From contig CALNVZ010003434.1 in NCBI GenBank assembly GCA_940671915.1, positions 23,681,078-23,745,077 of the forward strand: a stretch of 64,000 bases of DNA, in the 5' to 3' direction. The position numbers were made by a program, and so were the translations under genes. Numbering within the stretch: the first letter of the stretch is position 1; each line of letters begins with the position of its first letter. Below, one piece after another: positions 23,901 through 35,880 of the stretch. This stretch comes from Paracentrotus lividus. Taxonomy: Eukaryota; Echinodermata; Echinoidea; Camarodonta; Echinidae. The notes under the pieces were generated by a model that did not search any database, had not been told where the DNA came from, and saw nothing but the letters and a program-made list of their open reading frames with translations.

Positions 23901-24750
23901 ATTTCTATTTCATTAACAAAAAATAAAAATAAAATAAACATTAAAAAATCGCGTAAATGTAACATTTTGTTTACATAATAACAGTTTTTTAAAAAATACT
24001 CTAATTAACAAAAAATAATAATAATAATAATAAAAGATAACAATTTTTCAACAAACTGTCGGATTCTTATTTTGGGTTCTCCTTCCTTCATCGCAAATTT
24101 AAAGACCAATACCACAATCTACTGTTTATCAGTAAACCGTGAACAATTATGGACTACAACAACAAGTCACAACAAGCACAACATCTCAGTGACATTTCGA
24201 ACTTAATCATGATTAAAGATTACTGAATTTGGATTAATATTAGACTTGCAGGCTTATTGTAGCATTGAATTATAGATGGAGTCTTCTGCACTACTTCAAT
24301 GTCTTGACTACATTTTGATTTCACATAATGCTGTCTTTATGCATTATATAAGCGACTGCAGTATTGCTCTCATACAAGGTCGGCACTCACTTTGAAGCCA
24401 TCCTCGTTCCATGTTTGTTTGCTGAATCGATTGTCTGGCAAATAATTCTATTAGTCCAGCCTTATTCCCTCTTATAAAGAATAACTCTTATCTTCCAGTC
24501 AAGTCATCTAACTCGTTTCATTCAATTAAACGTGGAGATGGAATAAAAGAATTATTGGACGACGCTCACAACATAGATAATGATTTCGTGACGTCATGAT
24601 GTCTTCAAGCGATTAGGTCTACCTTGCCGACATGCGTCCCACCCGGAGTGTTCTATTTTGAGGATATATTATAGAGATGCGCTGATATCATAATAAGACA
24701 ATGAATGTTGCATGGTTGATCCGTCAATAATTTCAGATTATTTGGACACG
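20932..24750. other. Unassigned AT-rich DNA with (TG)10 and (AAT)n
   Basis: Contains (TG)10 at 20,981-21,000 and (AAT)6 near 24,014-24,033. A CRE-like octamer, TGACGTCA, lies at 24,589-24,596 and is unremarkable alone. Frames of 63-73 codons have no recognised domain. No RNA gene or inverted element was found. Confidence 0.55.
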
Positions 24751-24776
24751 TTTTTTTTTTTTTTTTTTTTTTTTTT
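24751..24776 (+). repeat. Poly(T) tract of 26
   Basis: Twenty-six T residues followed by G6. No AATAAA signal lies on the minus strand next to it, so a retrocopy origin is not supported. Confidence 0.9.
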
Positions 24777-24897
24777 GGGGGGATATTATTGAGAGAATAC
24801 ATAGAAGAAGTATTAAAAGATTCCAGGGTCCCTGTCCTGTCATGCGATTTTGTGAATCATGTCGCTACAACACCGACAACGATAGTGGAGACATAAA

Positions 24898-24988
24898 CCT
24901 CTTCCTCCTCTCTCTCTTTCTTCTCTCCTCCCTCCAACTCCACCCGCGCCCCCCCCCAACACACACACACACACGCAAAAACACACAC
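24898..24988 (+). repeat. CT-rich and (CA)n low-complexity patch
   Basis: Pyrimidine-rich CT repeats near 24,900-24,935 pass into a C run and short (CA)n at about 24,959-24,988. Confidence 0.8.
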
Positions 24989-27097
24989 AGTCATGGCTTA
25001 ACGACTTTCTGGATAAAAGTAATTGAAACCAACTGAGAAGATTATGCTTATGATTATCACTCTCTGCTTTGTAGAAGTATGATGACAGGGGTAAATACTA
25101 ATAAATGCAACGGTTGTATCATAAGTAAAGGTGGCATGTCAGTCATGGCTGTATGTCTGGTGTTAAACTCGGTCATTCTGGAGATCACGCTTTTGAAGAA
25201 AAAAAGAAGGAAGGAAAGAAGATAAGAGTCAAAGCTTAAACTTTAGTACTGCGGGCGGTATGGGAGTATCCGTTACGAACGGAACCTTCCGCCCTAACGT
25301 CAACCGACAAGCTCCGGCGCCGTAAGCAGTCACCTCTTTGCATCTTCATATCAGCTCGAGATTAAAGCTATACACTCATGTGCTTGCGCAAGATTTAATG
25401 TAGCAAGGTTAAAGATGATGTTAACGTTTCACAAAGGATTGATATTGTCTCAGCTGTTTGTCGTTCGACTAACCTTGTGTAAAAAGTCAATAATACATGG
25501 AATGTGACGCTTTGCTTATAAAATTATCGTTTTTTTTTTTCTGTATAAAAAAAATCCTAAATCATCTTTAAAAGTCAACTCTTGCAAATTAATTTTAAAA
25601 ACAATATAAAGATATAGATGAAAAGAACTAGAAGGTAAAGTGTGAATAAGTCATGGATCTAAAAATCTTAGCTTTTTAATTCGTCACACCTTTGATATCA
25701 AGAACTTATCATTATTTTTTAAATCCATTTCCTCTGTAATATACAGGCTATAAATTTGACATTTTTTTCTTTATTTGTCTCCTTAACAACAAATTTCATT
25801 AAAAATACTTTCAAACAAAAGAAAATTCAGAAACTGTAAGAAAACAGGAAGGAATATATTCCTTCTTAATTTACTCCGAAAGTGTTTGATTACTTAATGC
25901 ACCCCTACAAGTGTGTTTCTCCCAAAGGAACTTCGTAGCCTTTCTAGCTAAGGGAGAAAAGACTAGGTATGTTACTGGTTCACCTAGAAAATCCAACCTT
26001 AGCTCAATAATCAACATGCCGCGATTTAGGCCAATCGTTCTTGACAAAACGAACAACCAACGGCCATACAGAGGCTTGTTTGAAAAAGCCTTTTGCCCAT
26101 TGGCGCCAGGTAACTTGGTAATGGCAAAGATATCATAACTGAGATTTTTTTCGATGACAAGAAAAGATTTTTCATGACTTTCAAAATGTCTCCACTTTTG
26201 CCGAAATAAGTTTGCAGAAGTGAAATACAAGACTTGATTCGGATCTCTCGAGGTATGAAGGTGATCGTCAAATGTAGGGAAGTCTTTAAAAAAAAATTAT
26301 GGTATTAATACAAAGAGAAAAAAGTTTTCATGATCAGAGGGTAGTAAAAGCTTAGAAGTAGAAGGGTGACATCTCATATAGAAACATTATCAAGTATTGG
26401 TCTTTCAATAAGTGCATCTTTTTCTTTATTCTTTCTAATTTGTTTTTGTTTTGCTATATTATAATTTTCTGATTGCAATGTTCATTTAAATTAGTTTATT
26501 TTTTGGTGTGTGCGCTTCTTTTATGGGTGTGTATAATGAGTAATGATTTACAATGAAACCGTACTAAACCAGTTTGGAAAAACCCCTCGTGAAGCTTATC
26601 AACATTCAAATCCCCTTTTGATGGGACTGAATTATGAACACAACGCAAGAGGGTTTGAAGAAAAAATACGGTCAGTGGTGAAATTAAAAACACCACCATA
26701 AATTATGACGTAAAATGAATCAATACCCCGCCTGCAAAATCCCCAGACGGTATTATTCAAAGTGTGAACTGAAATCGGATATCGCTACTGTCATTGGCCC
26801 ATCAAACGGAATGACTGCTCTCGAAATTTGTCAATATTTTGGCGCGAGCATTTCCTTAATATGGAATTTATTGTTATTCGGGGGCAAGATTTCTCTGACC
26901 TTGACATTATCGACCATGCATCGGTTAACACCCTCAGCTGTATGCTCTTAAAGGGGTGTCCGAGTTTCTTACTACATAATTATAACGGAATCATACAAGG
27001 ATAAGAATATAGTATAATCATAATACTAAGCGTGCTTATTAGAGTTCAAGTGTAGAATTTCCACTATATATACTAAAAATTAAAATAAAAAAAATAA

Positions 27098-27099
<2 letters not shown>
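24989..27099. other. Unassigned DNA
   Basis: A GC-richer patch at 25,250-25,330 includes a small hairpin, TCCGTTACGAACGGA (25,269-25,283). A 119-codon minus frame (25,871-26,230) overlaps 75- and 81-codon frames on both strands. It has no recognised domain, initiation context or splice evidence, so I do not call it. The 78-codon plus frame at 26,715-26,951 is equally unsupported. Confidence 0.5.

Positions 27100-27143
<44 letters not shown>
27100..27143 (+). repeat. Poly(A) tract of 44
   Basis: Forty-four A residues, preceded by A-rich AATAAATAAA sequence. It could be an element tail, but the upstream sequence carries no recognisable element body. Confidence 0.9.
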
Positions 27144-27145
<2 letters not shown>

Positions 27146-28383
27146 TATCGCTGCTTAAACATCCTTTTCAGAAGATTAACTAAATTTTATCTGTATGTTT
27201 CACGAGATGAAATAAATCAATTGAAATGGAACAAGAGGAAGTAAAATCATTAAGGTACTAACTCTACTTAACGAATTTGCGTATGTAGTATGACATTCAT
27301 GCTGGTAGATTTTTGTTGCTGATACATTTCATTTCTTGTATATTTTCTTTATTTGGAAAACAAAGGTTAAACTTAATTTTGAGCGATTAGGGGGAGGGAA
27401 AAAAAAAATCGCAATTGCACAGGCTTTGTATTTAGGGAATATGCACTGCACGTGGGCAGCTCTCCGAGCAGTGTAGAATGTATGTGGTATGGATTTTCTA
27501 AACTGTAGAAAATTATTCATATCTCATATTTCTACATCACCAAATGCGATTAAATAAATTGCAGAAGAATTTTGTTGTTGTTGTTGGTTTATTCATTGAT
27601 GTTAAAAGTGTAAAACAATGTTATCGCTTACAATTTCTATCAAACAAAATGTGGATTTCATACCTAGTGACTCAATATAAAGCTAATGTAATACGTTTTA
27701 ATCAAGTATATGCACCGGTAGTTCTGAGAATTGCCAATCTTAATTCACAGGTTACACATATTTTCATTTTAAAATATGCAAGCGCTTTTGTACGGTAGAA
27801 TCGCCCTATATTTTCAGATAATATAGGTCTAAAGGAATTTATGAAATAATTTGCCCGGGGCTGCTTGAATGAAATGACGCATGCCCTGAATTTAATCGAA
27901 ATCTTGTTTCTTCTCAGAACGAGATAACCAGATCAAAATCTTTATTCAGAAGCAATGGGATTATCATAACGCCGTTCATCTTTTTATGGCAACTGAATTA
28001 GTTCCCTACCAAGGTCACAGCACCAACGACCTCAATGGATAGAGGCGCCTGAATGGCTAGCGACATTGTACCACGTGATCTGTGGGTAAGGCGCCAATGT
28101 GTGATCATCAGATCTCAATCTGCGGTGTGTTAGTGGGTTTTTGAGATGCAAAACTTATCATTACATTTTAATATAGACATACCTATAGTCGTTTCAAAGA
28201 ATCAACATAATTAAATAAGATTCTACAATTTTTGAAGCTTTTGATATTACTTCTTACGAATATATTGCTTGCATATATAGCGGGGTACAACATCCAAGTT
28301 TTTATTTGTATATATTTAATTAGTTTTTTCCATGAGTCAGTTCTAATTCCTAATATTGTTGCAAAGTGATTGGTATTATCTTC
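27144..28383. other. Unassigned DNA
   Basis: No supportable feature. A minus-strand frame crosses into the LINE below (28,183-28,500). Its part outside the element is AT-rich sequence that I could not match to a protein family. Confidence 0.5.
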
Positions 28384-29893
28384 AATGACATATATCGGAA
28401 GCTTCAGTGTATCCTGCTGAATCGGATCGCCACTTTCGTGGATGACCATCTCATCCCTGAACAGGCTGGTTTCAGACCTGGAAAGTCCTGCACTGGCCAA
28501 CTACTCAACCTTACCCAGCACATTGAGGATGGTTTTGAGAAGGGACTGATCACAGGAGCTGCTTTTGTAGACCTATCAGCGGCCTATGATACCGTCAATC
28601 ATCGGATCCTAGTCAAGAAGCTCTTCGACCTGACTAAAGACCTGAAGTTCACAGAACTCATTCAAACGATGTTATCCAACAGGCGTTTCTTTGTAGATCT
28701 AAATGGAAGCCACAGTAGATGGCGCACCCAGAAGAATGGCCTACCTCAAGGGAGTGTTCTTGCGCCTCTCCTCTTTAACATCTACACCAACGACCAGCCG
28801 GTCCATCCAGATACCAGGAGTTTCATATTATGCAGATGACCTTTGTATCATATCGCCTCACAGTCTGACTCATTCGAGGAAGTTGAAGCTGCACTTTCAT
28901 CTGCCCTGGATGGTCTTATCCCTTACTACGCATCCAACCACCTTCGCGCAAATCCCTCTAAGACCCAGATCAGCGTCTTCCACCTCAAGAATAGGGATGC
29001 CAACCGCCAGCTGAAGGTTAAGTGGTATGGGAAGGCCATACAGAATACTCCAAACCCAGTCTACCTCGGGGTCACCCTAGATCGCTCCCTGACCTACAAG
29101 AATCACATCTTGAAGACAAAGAAGAAAGTCAGTGCCAGGAACAGCATACTGAAGAAGCTAGCTAATTCGAAATGGGGCACTGATGCAAGCACCATCCGCA
29201 CAACAGCCCTTGCCCTTTGCTACTCAGCTGCAGAAAATGCCTGTCCTGTGTGGGGTAGATCAGCCCATTCTTCAAAGATAGACCCATCACTCAACAGTGC
29301 ATGTAGGGCCATAGCAGGTTGCCTGAAACCAACCAAGGTAGACAATATCTACATCCTGAGTGGCATCGCCCCTCCTCACATCAGGAGGCATGTTCTCTCC
29401 CAAAAAGATAAACTTAAGCAAGAAAATGACCCACTCCACCCTCTCTTCAACGCTATGCCTGCAATTAAGCGCTTAAGATCTAGGCACAGTTTCCTTCATT
29501 CTATCGTTCCCTTGAACCAAGCCCCCACAACCGTAGGCTAGACCTTTGGTCAACCCGCCTTTCGTCTGCACCACACAGTGTCAACACCAGTCCAAAAGAG
29601 TCCCTCCCACCAGGATTCCGTGAACCTTGGCCTTTCTGGCTTTGTTTAAACCGCTTGCGAGCTGGAGTTGGCCGTTGCAAGGCTCTATGGTCAAATGGGG
29701 CATCAACACTGAAGGACAGCCAGTTTGCGAATGCGGAGAGGAGGAGACCATGAGTCACCTCCTACAATGCCCTCTTTTGCCTTCCCCCTGTTCCCCAGCT
29801 GATCTTACTACCCTTTCGCCTAATGGGATCGCCTGCGTTCAGTATCTAATGGGCAGAGTTTGAATCAAATTCTAATTCAAAAATAAACAAAAA
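28384..29893 (+). mobile_element. 5'-truncated Jockey-group non-LTR retrotransposon
   Basis: About 1.5 kb, distinctly more GC-rich than its flanks, containing only the reverse transcriptase and C-terminal part of a LINE. Homology starts abruptly near 28,384-28,395 with no endonuclease before it, as in 5' truncation during target-primed reverse transcription. The 3' end lies in AATTCAAAAATAAACAAAAA (to about 29,893), a short A-rich tail. I could not identify a target duplication. Its motif style and C-terminal zinc-knuckle-like cluster differ from the minus-strand LINE at 7.5-11 kb, so this is a separate family, and its better state suggests a younger insertion. Confidence 0.85.
28390..29863 (+). 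pseudogene. Reverse transcriptase fragment with frameshifts
   Basis: The first frame (28,366-28,839) carries EQAGFRPGKS (28,462-28,491), FVDLSAAYDTVNH (28,564-28,602; motif A, catalytic Asp) and LPQGSVLAPLLFNIY (28,741-28,785; motif B). A +1 shift moves YADDLCII (motif C, 28,829 onward) into another frame. A second shift near 28,855 restores the first frame, which runs to 29,541 through NPSKTQ and YLGVTLDRSLTYK. It then stops. Further shifts near 29,520-29,545 and 29,690 are needed to reach CECGEEETMSHLLQCP (29,726-29,773), a C-x-C-x7-H-x3-C cluster usual at the C terminus of Jockey/I-type LINEs. At least four frame breaks and no endonuclease: non-functional. Confidence 0.88.
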
Positions 29894-32312
29894 TTGAGAG
29901 AAAGGACTCGAGAAGAAGAAAAGTGTATCTTCCGAGAGATAAATTGTTTAACTTATTTTGTTTTTATTTTTATGGAATATCAAGCAAGAGCAAGAGCAAG
30001 GATTAACATTTAAGTCAAACAAATGAATGATTTATGTTATTATAAAACCTCATAAATGGTATGTTTTTACTCATTAGTGGTTATATCCTAGCGGGATGCA
30101 GCGTTATCGTTCACATAGATCTTAAATATACATCCTTCATATTTGAAAAGATAATTACATTTGTCGTCTAAAAAAGACATTATGATGGATTATTTAATTG
30201 GATGCAGCAATGGAAATTTATCGAATAGAAAAAAGAAAACAATTAAAAGAAAATAATTATGAAGTATTAACGTATGAGCGGTCGTATATCTTTTAAACAA
30301 CATGTTATAAAAATTATGAATCAATCACACTGAAAAAATATATGTCGTTTTTGCTGTGTGGTTGAAATAAAGTTACATGTATATGTAACTCCAGAATCAT
30401 GATTCTCTCATGATCTTGGTAAAGTTCTAAATGTTGCTCTATTTCTCAAGGATCTTTGTCTCACCATCCTTTCCTTACAGGCCTACATTAAGTATTTGGT
30501 TTCAGATATCTGAATTGCAATTTTGTATATGATTCTTTGAATTTGCACATTACTACATGAAGCTATGGTGTAACCATAGTTATGTTGATTGGACAACGTT
30601 CAGCATGAACAATTCTTCCATCTCGTATCAAGTATACCATGTTTTCAAATAAACTTATTAGACGTTCACGTATTGAACTCCCGAGGTCAGTCTATGCGTA
30701 TCAAACTACATGTATTACATTATAATATTTTTTTGTTACCATGACAACTTTCACTTTAACAGCAGACTGTTGGCTAGATGTGAATTTTGTTTGTCAGTAA
30801 ATATGACATGGTTGATGTTACGAATTACGAATTAACCGACATCTTTTACATACCCTTTTCACTTTTCATTTGTCTGTTTTGAGGAGATGTATACTCTATT
30901 GTATAACCCAACATAGAATATAAGATGACTATATTGCATGGTAAACCACCTGCGCCTCTATTTGTTGACAATGTCATGAATGTCGTTACATATTGATGTT
31001 CAAGAACTCCCTACTAAAGGACTTAAGAGCCTAGTACTTGAAGGAAGTTTGTTTCAAACGCGGTTGAAAAATTAAGGTGAATTAACAAAAATCGTTAAAT
31101 TGTTTATCATATGAATGTATGTGTCATACCGTAGACATTTATTGATATTGTTATTATTATATTAACAAAATGATTTGGATTAATTGCCATACAACGCATA
31201 CTTCAGTTTTTTTTATCAAGTCATCGTGCATACTACATGACTTTGATTTATCATAATCGAGCTCATTGCACATTGCTTAAGTCAATACAACGATCAATGT
31301 GCAGTAACGAAGAACTTGAACTAGAGACACTTTAACGCCAATAGTACTACACACTTTTATAATCGGAGGGAGAGCATTTCACCAGATTTTTTGTTAAGTT
31401 TAATAGCAACGTTAAAAAAAAAAATAATAATGATAAAACATAATGAATCTCATAAGTTTAGATGATGCTTATGAATTTTCACTGTGTCAACAGAGTATAT
31501 TGCTAATAGCACAAAAGAATCACATAATAATCAGACATTCCCATTAAAACTGTATTTGACAAGAGGGAGTACATGAGAGAAGCACTAGAATCCAGGCCCA
31601 CACAATTCCTTTGTGGTTGCAGACTATAGTCCCTACGACATGACGGGGAATAATGACCTTATATTAACATGGTTCCCTCCCGTCATGGTGGGGCCACTTC
31701 TCTCTATATTTGGAGCATGAGACTGGAAGCAGCAAAGAAAATAAAAACATCACGGGGCTTTGGAGGGAAGTAGGGATGGCAAGCTGCTCGCAAGATATAG
31801 ATTGCTCGTCAATTTTCAGAAAATGTTCTGTTAATTCCATCTATCATTCGCGTCATTAAAAGTCTTACAATACTATATAAGTCATAGTGGGTCAACGTGT
31901 ACTCCATTGTGTAGGCGTTCTACTCCCATTGAAAAGTCTCATTTCAAAATCGTTACGATTATTCGCAAGACCATGGTCAGAACCGGTCAAACGTGTTTTT
32001 ACAAATGCATATCTCGCAGCTGCGATCAGACGCAGCGAGACACACGACCGAGGCACGGACGGCCTATAGGAGTAGCTGGATACATATCTATGTTATAGTC
32101 ACATGCGCTGTGCAACTCTCTGCCTCTGATCACAGGATGTGAGACACGCATTGGCATAAACACACACGGATAGTAGTGACCATGGTCTTGCAAATAATCA
32201 TTGAATAGCTAACTTGCTGATGATCGAACATTATTTCAGTATGCATTCTGGATCTGAGAAGAGAAAGATGGTGGATGGTGGCGATTGTTCTTCATTATCC
32301 ATTGTTCATCAT
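29894..32312. other. Unassigned AT-rich DNA
   Basis: No coding or RNA feature was recognised. A weak 9-bp inverted pair, CATGACGGG/CCCGTCATG, lies at 31,639-31,687. Overlapping frames at 31,887-32,098 have no domain. Confidence 0.55.
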
Positions 32313-32479
32313 ACACTCTAAAAATAAAGGGTCCACCTGTCTTCATTCCGGGTCCATTGGGGACCATACACCATTCCGGGTCACTTTTACCAGGTATAGT
32401 GCGGTAATGAACCCGGAATAGTGTGCGGCCCCAATTGATCCAAAATTGATTCATTTGGACCCTTTATTTTAGTAAGAGG
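32313..32479. mobile_element. Short fold-back MITE
   Basis: The left end, CACTCTAAAAATAAAGGGTC, matches the reverse complement of the right end, CTCTTACTAAAATAAAGGGT. TGGACC/GGTCCA pairs lie inside, so the TIRs are about 23 bp. The interior has words repeated in both orientations, such as CCGGGT and GGGTCC. About 167 bp, non-coding. The target duplication is unclear. Confidence 0.65.
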
Positions 32480-33775
32480 TAATATAATATCATTATCTTC
32501 ATCTTTTGTTGCCAGGGCTGTAATAAAGACAACTGGAGAAAACTACACATTTTATTCCATATAGTCTATAGACCCTGAGTTTGCGTACAGATAATGAGAA
32601 ATTGAGAAATATTGAACTAAGATACGATATTGGACAAATTTAAAGAAAAAAAAATAAAGAAAACCCGAGTTCTGCATAATAATAATCGGAGCAAAAGTGA
32701 GCGTAAGATTAAGCATTCAAAATAGTATAAATAATATATATTTTGACTCAAGTACGAATTATAGCTATAAACATAATTATTTACCAAATATGTTCATGTT
32801 ACATTAAATTTGAAAGAAAGTGTTAACAATAATTATGTATCCATAATTATGTTTGCAATAAAATCAAGATTTATATTGCAATAAGAAAAATGATATTTTC
32901 TCGTGGAGAAATACATGTACTAAAAATCATTCTTCATGAAGGTATGGGAAACCAGGAAAATAACTAGATTGTTTAAAAGGGTATTTCATTTCAAAACTCG
33001 ACGATATTGGAAGTATATTTATATATATATTACGATATGGTTATGTACATCAAGTTACAGTACCAAGAACGAGACATGTCAACCAAATTATTGTCACTCG
33101 CTCTGAAAATAATCGTCCAATATAAGTTTGATGTCATTTTGGGGGAGCTTTAAATGGAAATGATTATGAGATGGATATGTTATTTGATATGAACAATGAG
33201 AAGAGACAGTGAAGTATGATTGGGGTATGGCGGTCTACCAATATAGGTCATAATGAGCTAATGAAATTCCACCGGTTCAAAGTGAAACGACATTGACAAA
33301 AATAAAAATACAAAGTGTCTCGTGAAAATACGACTAGACCTTTATCTCATTTCTTATAATCCGGTTTTTAATCCTTTCTTGGAAGCTATAAATTCCATTA
33401 TTTCCGAGTGAAAACAAATGGTATCCCTACCGGGACAGAACATTGAAGAAAATGTTATTTAAGAAAGAAAACAAAGCTTGCATAGCGTCGTTGGATGCAT
33501 TTGAAATTAATCAGGCAGTGTTGTAATAAATTATGCAGTGCTATATTATTGGTGTTATCATTGTTATGATATTAATAGAATTGTGATTATACAATAAAAT
33601 GTACAGTTTTTAATTTTCTTTGCTTTACACTCCCACATATGCCTATTGATAAAATTGCTATTTATAAAAATGATTTCCCTTTTTTTCATGACACACCCTG
33701 TATAAGCATTGTGCAGATGTGTACACAGATTGTATCTGCAACTAATCAAGGGTTTCTAATACAATAATGTCTCAT
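32480..33775. other. Unassigned AT-rich DNA
   Basis: Nothing beyond AT-rich sequence. A 61-codon minus frame at 33,564-33,749 is unsupported. Confidence 0.55.
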
Positions 33776-34044
33776 CCCGCTTCTCTCTCTCTCTCTCTCT
33801 CTTTCTTTGCCGATGTGTGTCTCTCACTTTCCCCCTCACTCGTTTGTTTCCAATTTTGGTTCTATATCTCTATTTATGTAATATTGGTCTTTTTTATTTG
33901 TCTCCTTTTCATCCCATTTCTCTCTCTGCTTTTCATCCTTTCCCATGACCGGGTGGCGTGTTCTACTTTTCACTGTATTTTCCATCGGTTTTCTAAATTA
34001 CCCCCTCCTCTCTCTCTCCTTCCCACCCCTTCTCTTTGTCTCTC

Positions 34045-34100
<56 letters not shown>

Positions 34101-34245
34101 CCCCTTTCTCTCTCACACACCAACTCGACCATTATGTTGGTGTTTTTCTTTTCTTTTCAGTCCTGTTATCTATCGTTCACTCTGTATCTGAGTGTCTATC
34201 TCTTTCTCTTCCCCCACGTTTTTCACTGTCTCTCTCTCTCTCTCT
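33776..34245 (+). repeat. Long pyrimidine-rich tract with (CT)n and (CTGT)n
   Basis: About 470 bp strongly biased to C and T on plus. It includes (CT)n at 33,781-33,802, (CTGT)4 then (CT)n at 34,045-34,095, and (CT)n near 34,228-34,246. Long Leu/Ser frames over it come from the repeat. Confidence 0.9.
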
Positions 34246-34963
34246 GGTTTGACTTGTTTGCCATGCATGGTATATTGAACCAAACAAGAGGAAGACATGG
34301 GGTCGCCATGATTTCCGCTATCATGCCACTGGTATTCGATTGTATATCTTCTCAATGGCTATGATAGTATGTCTATCATGACTGGCTCATTTAATTGTAG
34401 CCAACCATGAATAAGCACATTTTACAAACACTGCTGATAATGTCAATTGAGATTAAATGTTTTAATTTCATGTCGGCTCTATGACGTACATTCTTGCCTG
34501 TTGGTTTGAAGTTAGAATTGAATATTTCGTTACCAGCTTAAATGTAATGTCGTCTTTCTAATGAAAGTTTCCCTCGTTAAAATTTTGTTTTAGACAAAAG
34601 TACATTGATACTACGTGAAGACTGAAGAAGATTTTGCTTTCTTCTTGAAAAAAAAGTGCTATTACCTTACATTGGTTTTGTTTAGTTAACGATACCATAA
34701 TGAAGGTATATTGGGGCAATCACATTCCTCTCTGAATTTTATTCTTTTACTTAGAGCAGGGGTAATTTTGAACAAACTGGGTAAACTAGAGACATTAAGG
34801 TCACAAATTCAACAAATACACTTAGACTTGTTTGTTCTTTAACAAAAAAGAGCGATGTACTTTTAAAAGTTGGCCCAATAACCCTAATCCACATGAAAAT
34901 CCGATTTATTGTGTTAATATAATGATTGTATAATTTACATTGCCCTATAAATTATACATTACT
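34246..34963. other. Unassigned AT-rich DNA
   Basis: No coding or repeat feature was recognised. Confidence 0.55.
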
Positions 34964-35184
34964 CGGAAAGAAAGAGAACAGCAACAACGTGACGTGGCTA
35001 CTGAATATTTCACACAGCAGTATTTAAAGCAAATATGTATTTATATGATGAAGGCATTTATCCAATATTAGATCGGAAAGAAAAAGAACAGCAACAACGT
35101 GACGTGGCTACTAAATATTTCACACAGCAGTATTTCATGCAAAAAATGTATTTATATGATGAAGGCATTCATCCAATATTATAT
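34964..35184 (+). repeat. Two-copy 110-bp tandem duplication
   Basis: A unit starting CGGAAAGAAAGAGAACAGCA at 34,964 is repeated from 35,074, with only about eight differences and one extra base in copy 2. A 66-codon plus frame (35,035-35,235) spans the junction and so contains MYLYDEGI twice, 37 residues apart. Copy 1 is in a different frame because of the one-base length difference. Whether it was ever coding is unknown; a recent DNA-level duplication is the simplest reading. Confidence 0.85.
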
Positions 35185-35439
35185 CTACGGTATAAATTAA
35201 TTCTATGGCCATGTGAAATGGTAAATGATGAATAGATAGGTGCTCATGGTCATGTTACACGCATAGAACCTACTCGATGTTATCTCATATACATGAGCCA
35301 TGAAGATAGACCATACAAGTTGTCAATCACACAGTACATTCATCAGTTTGATAGATGGGTGTATCTTATTGAATGTTAGTGTGCTACTTAAAGATATTAT
35401 AGGGCTGATGACAGACGTGATGGCTCGATCGTAAGTACT

Positions 35440-35880
35440 CATAACCCTCTTCCCTTGCTCTTTATCTCTCTTTTGATCTCCCCACCTCCTTTATCCTTTT
35501 CCCTCTTTCTATCTACTTCATTCTTCTTCTCTCTCACTCTCTCCGAATCTCAAATCATTCTTCATCATTTCTTTCTCCTCCTCTTCCTCTTTAATATACA
35601 TGCCCCTTTATTGTTGCCTCTCTTCTTCTCACTCTCTCACCTCTCTCTCTCTCTCTCTGATGCCCTCTCATCTCTCCTCTTTGTCTGTCTTCCTTTCCTC
35701 ATTCAATCTCTATACATACATGTTTTTCATTCTCCTTTTCTCTCATCACAAATATTGATCTTTTCTTGTTTCCGTCTACCATTTTCTCAATCTCCTTCTC
35801 TGCTCTCTTCCTCCATCTGTGCTCCTCTCCCCTGCCAATCTTTCTCTCTTACTCCACCAGTCCACCCCATTCCCCTACAA
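35440..35880 (+). repeat. Pyrimidine-rich tract
   Basis: About 440 bp of CT-rich sequence on plus, with (CT)n near 35,640-35,658. The 163-codon Leu/Ser/Phe frame across it is a composition artefact. Confidence 0.85.

Noticed and set aside
24589-24596. TGACGTCA CRE
   Set aside because: A single 8-bp site is expected by chance in 64 kb and has no promoter context.
25871-26271. 119-codon minus frame overlapping 75- and 81-codon frames
   Set aside because: Several overlapping frames on both strands are equally open; no domain, splice or codon evidence to choose one.
28183-28383. Minus-strand frame upstream of the Jockey-type element as a second LINE C-terminus
   Set aside because: Beyond a vague LPIYV-like start there is no alignable motif.
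31639-31687. CATGACGGG/CCCGTCATG inverted pair as a MITE
   Set aside because: Only 9-bp arms with a 31-bp loop, no extension and no target duplication.
33767-34364. 161- and 139-codon Ser/Leu-rich frames resembling membrane proteins
   Set aside because: They arise from a CT-rich tract; hydrophobicity is a composition artefact.
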